Assembly (NCBI GenBank): GCA_027492445.1
Contig: JAPUES010000208.1
Span: 1,805 to 8,046, forward strand
DNA from: Sporomusaceae bacterium
GTDB taxonomy: Bacteria > Bacillota > Negativicutes > DSM-13327
Length of the DNA stretch: 6,242 nucleotides
Reading direction: 5' to 3'
Under the pieces are notes generated by a model. That model was not told where the DNA came from and made no database searches. It worked only from the letters and a program-made list of their open reading frames with translations. Shown piece by piece: positions 5,942 to 6,242 of the stretch. How positions within the stretch are numbered: the stretch's first letter is position 1; each line of letters starts with the position of its first letter. The position numbers were made by a program, and so were the translations under genes.

Positions 5942-5971
5942 GAATAAAAACCATTATTTGGGGTAATAATT
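5942..5971 (+). promoter_or_regulatory. Sigma-F-like promoter for spoIIR
   Basis: GAATA (5942-5946), a 15-bp spacer and GGTAATAATT (5962-5971) fit the forespore sigma-F pattern GYWTA-N15-GGNRANAHTW as I recall it. The -10 box matches fully and the -35 box in 4 of 5 positions. It lies about 45 bp before the spoIIR start codon, as expected for a gene known to be sigma-F dependent in Bacillus subtilis. Confidence 0.7.
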
Positions 5972-6016
5972 ACATTATATAAATTTCATTATACTGCTAC
6001 TGGAGGATACTATCAT

Positions 6017-6242
6017 ATGAACAAAAATCCACTCTGGAAATGGGGCTTGGCAGGACTTATTTTATTTATTGCTGCTGGTTGGTTTTTTTTATTGTCTCAA
6101 AGTCCACAAAACCTACCTGTATCCTGTGGTACGGAAAATTTAATCCGCTTACATGTACTAGCAAATAGTGATAGCACTGCCGATCAGGAATTAAAACTAA
6201 AAGTCCGTGATGCTGTGATTGCTTATTTAGGACCTTATTTAG
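6017..6242 (+). CDS. spoIIR: Stage II sporulation protein R, N-terminal part (cut by the right edge)
   Basis: This is the forespore-made secreted signalling protein that, in Bacillus subtilis, triggers SpoIIGA to process pro-sigma-E in the mother cell. Seventy-five codons are visible. An N-terminal signal/anchor segment (about 9-26, WGLAGLILFIAAGWFFLL) is followed by the start of the SpoIIR domain, LIRLHVLANSDSTADQELKL (42-61), then KVRDAVIAYLG. LIRLHVxANSDSxxDQxLKLKVRD is the recognisable family signature. GGAGG at 6002-6006 lies 10 nt before ATG 6017. The gene is divergent from the crotonase gene and has a sigma-F-like promoter of its own. It is the best single evidence that the host forms endospores. 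The remaining two thirds or so of the protein lie outside the window. Confidence 0.92.
   Translation, partial: MNKNPLWKWGLAGLILFIAAGWFFLLSQSPQNLPVSCGTENLIRLHVLANSDSTADQELKLKVRDAVIAYLGPYL

Noticed and set aside
5666..5966. Two plus-strand frames opposite the crotonase start
   Set aside because: They are antisense to the crotonase and its promoter, with no ribosome-site support.

Overview
This window reads as chromosomal DNA of an endospore-forming Firmicute. The clearest marker is the start of a spoIIR-like gene at the right edge (residues LIRLHVLANSDS), preceded by a sequence that fits a sigma-F promoter. The DNA is moderately AT-rich, with strong GGAGG-type ribosome sites and several TTG/GTG-initiated reading frames. 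A Negativicutes/Sporomusaceae-type host is possible from the look of the proteins, but that is only an impression.

Layout. All genes except the last lie on the minus strand, so they read right to left. (1) 1-2821: the proximal part of an oligopeptide/dipeptide ABC importer operon, with permease oppB/dppB (2821-1889), permease oppC/dppC (1883-972) and ATPase oppD/dppD (959 to beyond the left edge). No substrate-binding protein and no second ATPase lie inside the window; they may follow beyond position 1. (2) 2822-3040: a non-coding leader/promoter region with a perfect 15-bp dyad just ahead of oppB. (3) 3041-3982: an EamA/DMT-family 10-TM transporter. (4) 4062-4928: a two-domain protein with an N-terminal MarR-type DNA-binding domain and a C-terminal GNAT acetyltransferase that resembles ArsN2. 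It has two small palindromes in its promoter region and a short hairpin-plus-U-run between it and the EamA gene. (5) 5059-5838: a crotonase (enoyl-CoA hydratase/isomerase superfamily) followed by a strong terminator hairpin. (6) 5839-6016: a divergent promoter region, with a sigma-A-like promoter for the crotonase and a sigma-F-like promoter for spoIIR. (7) 6017 to the right edge: the spoIIR start on the plus strand.

How the genes may work together. The three opp genes form one translationally tight operon for peptide uptake. The MarR-GNAT fusion and the EamA transporter are adjacent and co-directional and could form a small detoxify-and-export pair under autoregulation; this is inference. 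The crotonase and spoIIR are functionally unrelated neighbours sharing a divergent intergenic region.

Three likely start corrections follow from ribosome-site spacing: oppB at TTG 2821, oppC at ATG 1883 and the crotonase at ATG 5838. No stretch longer than 300 bases lacks a gene. I see no tRNA, rRNA, CRISPR array, insertion sequence or phage gene. Most of the window is ordinary; the fusion protein with its control region and the dyad ahead of oppB are the most worthwhile places to look.
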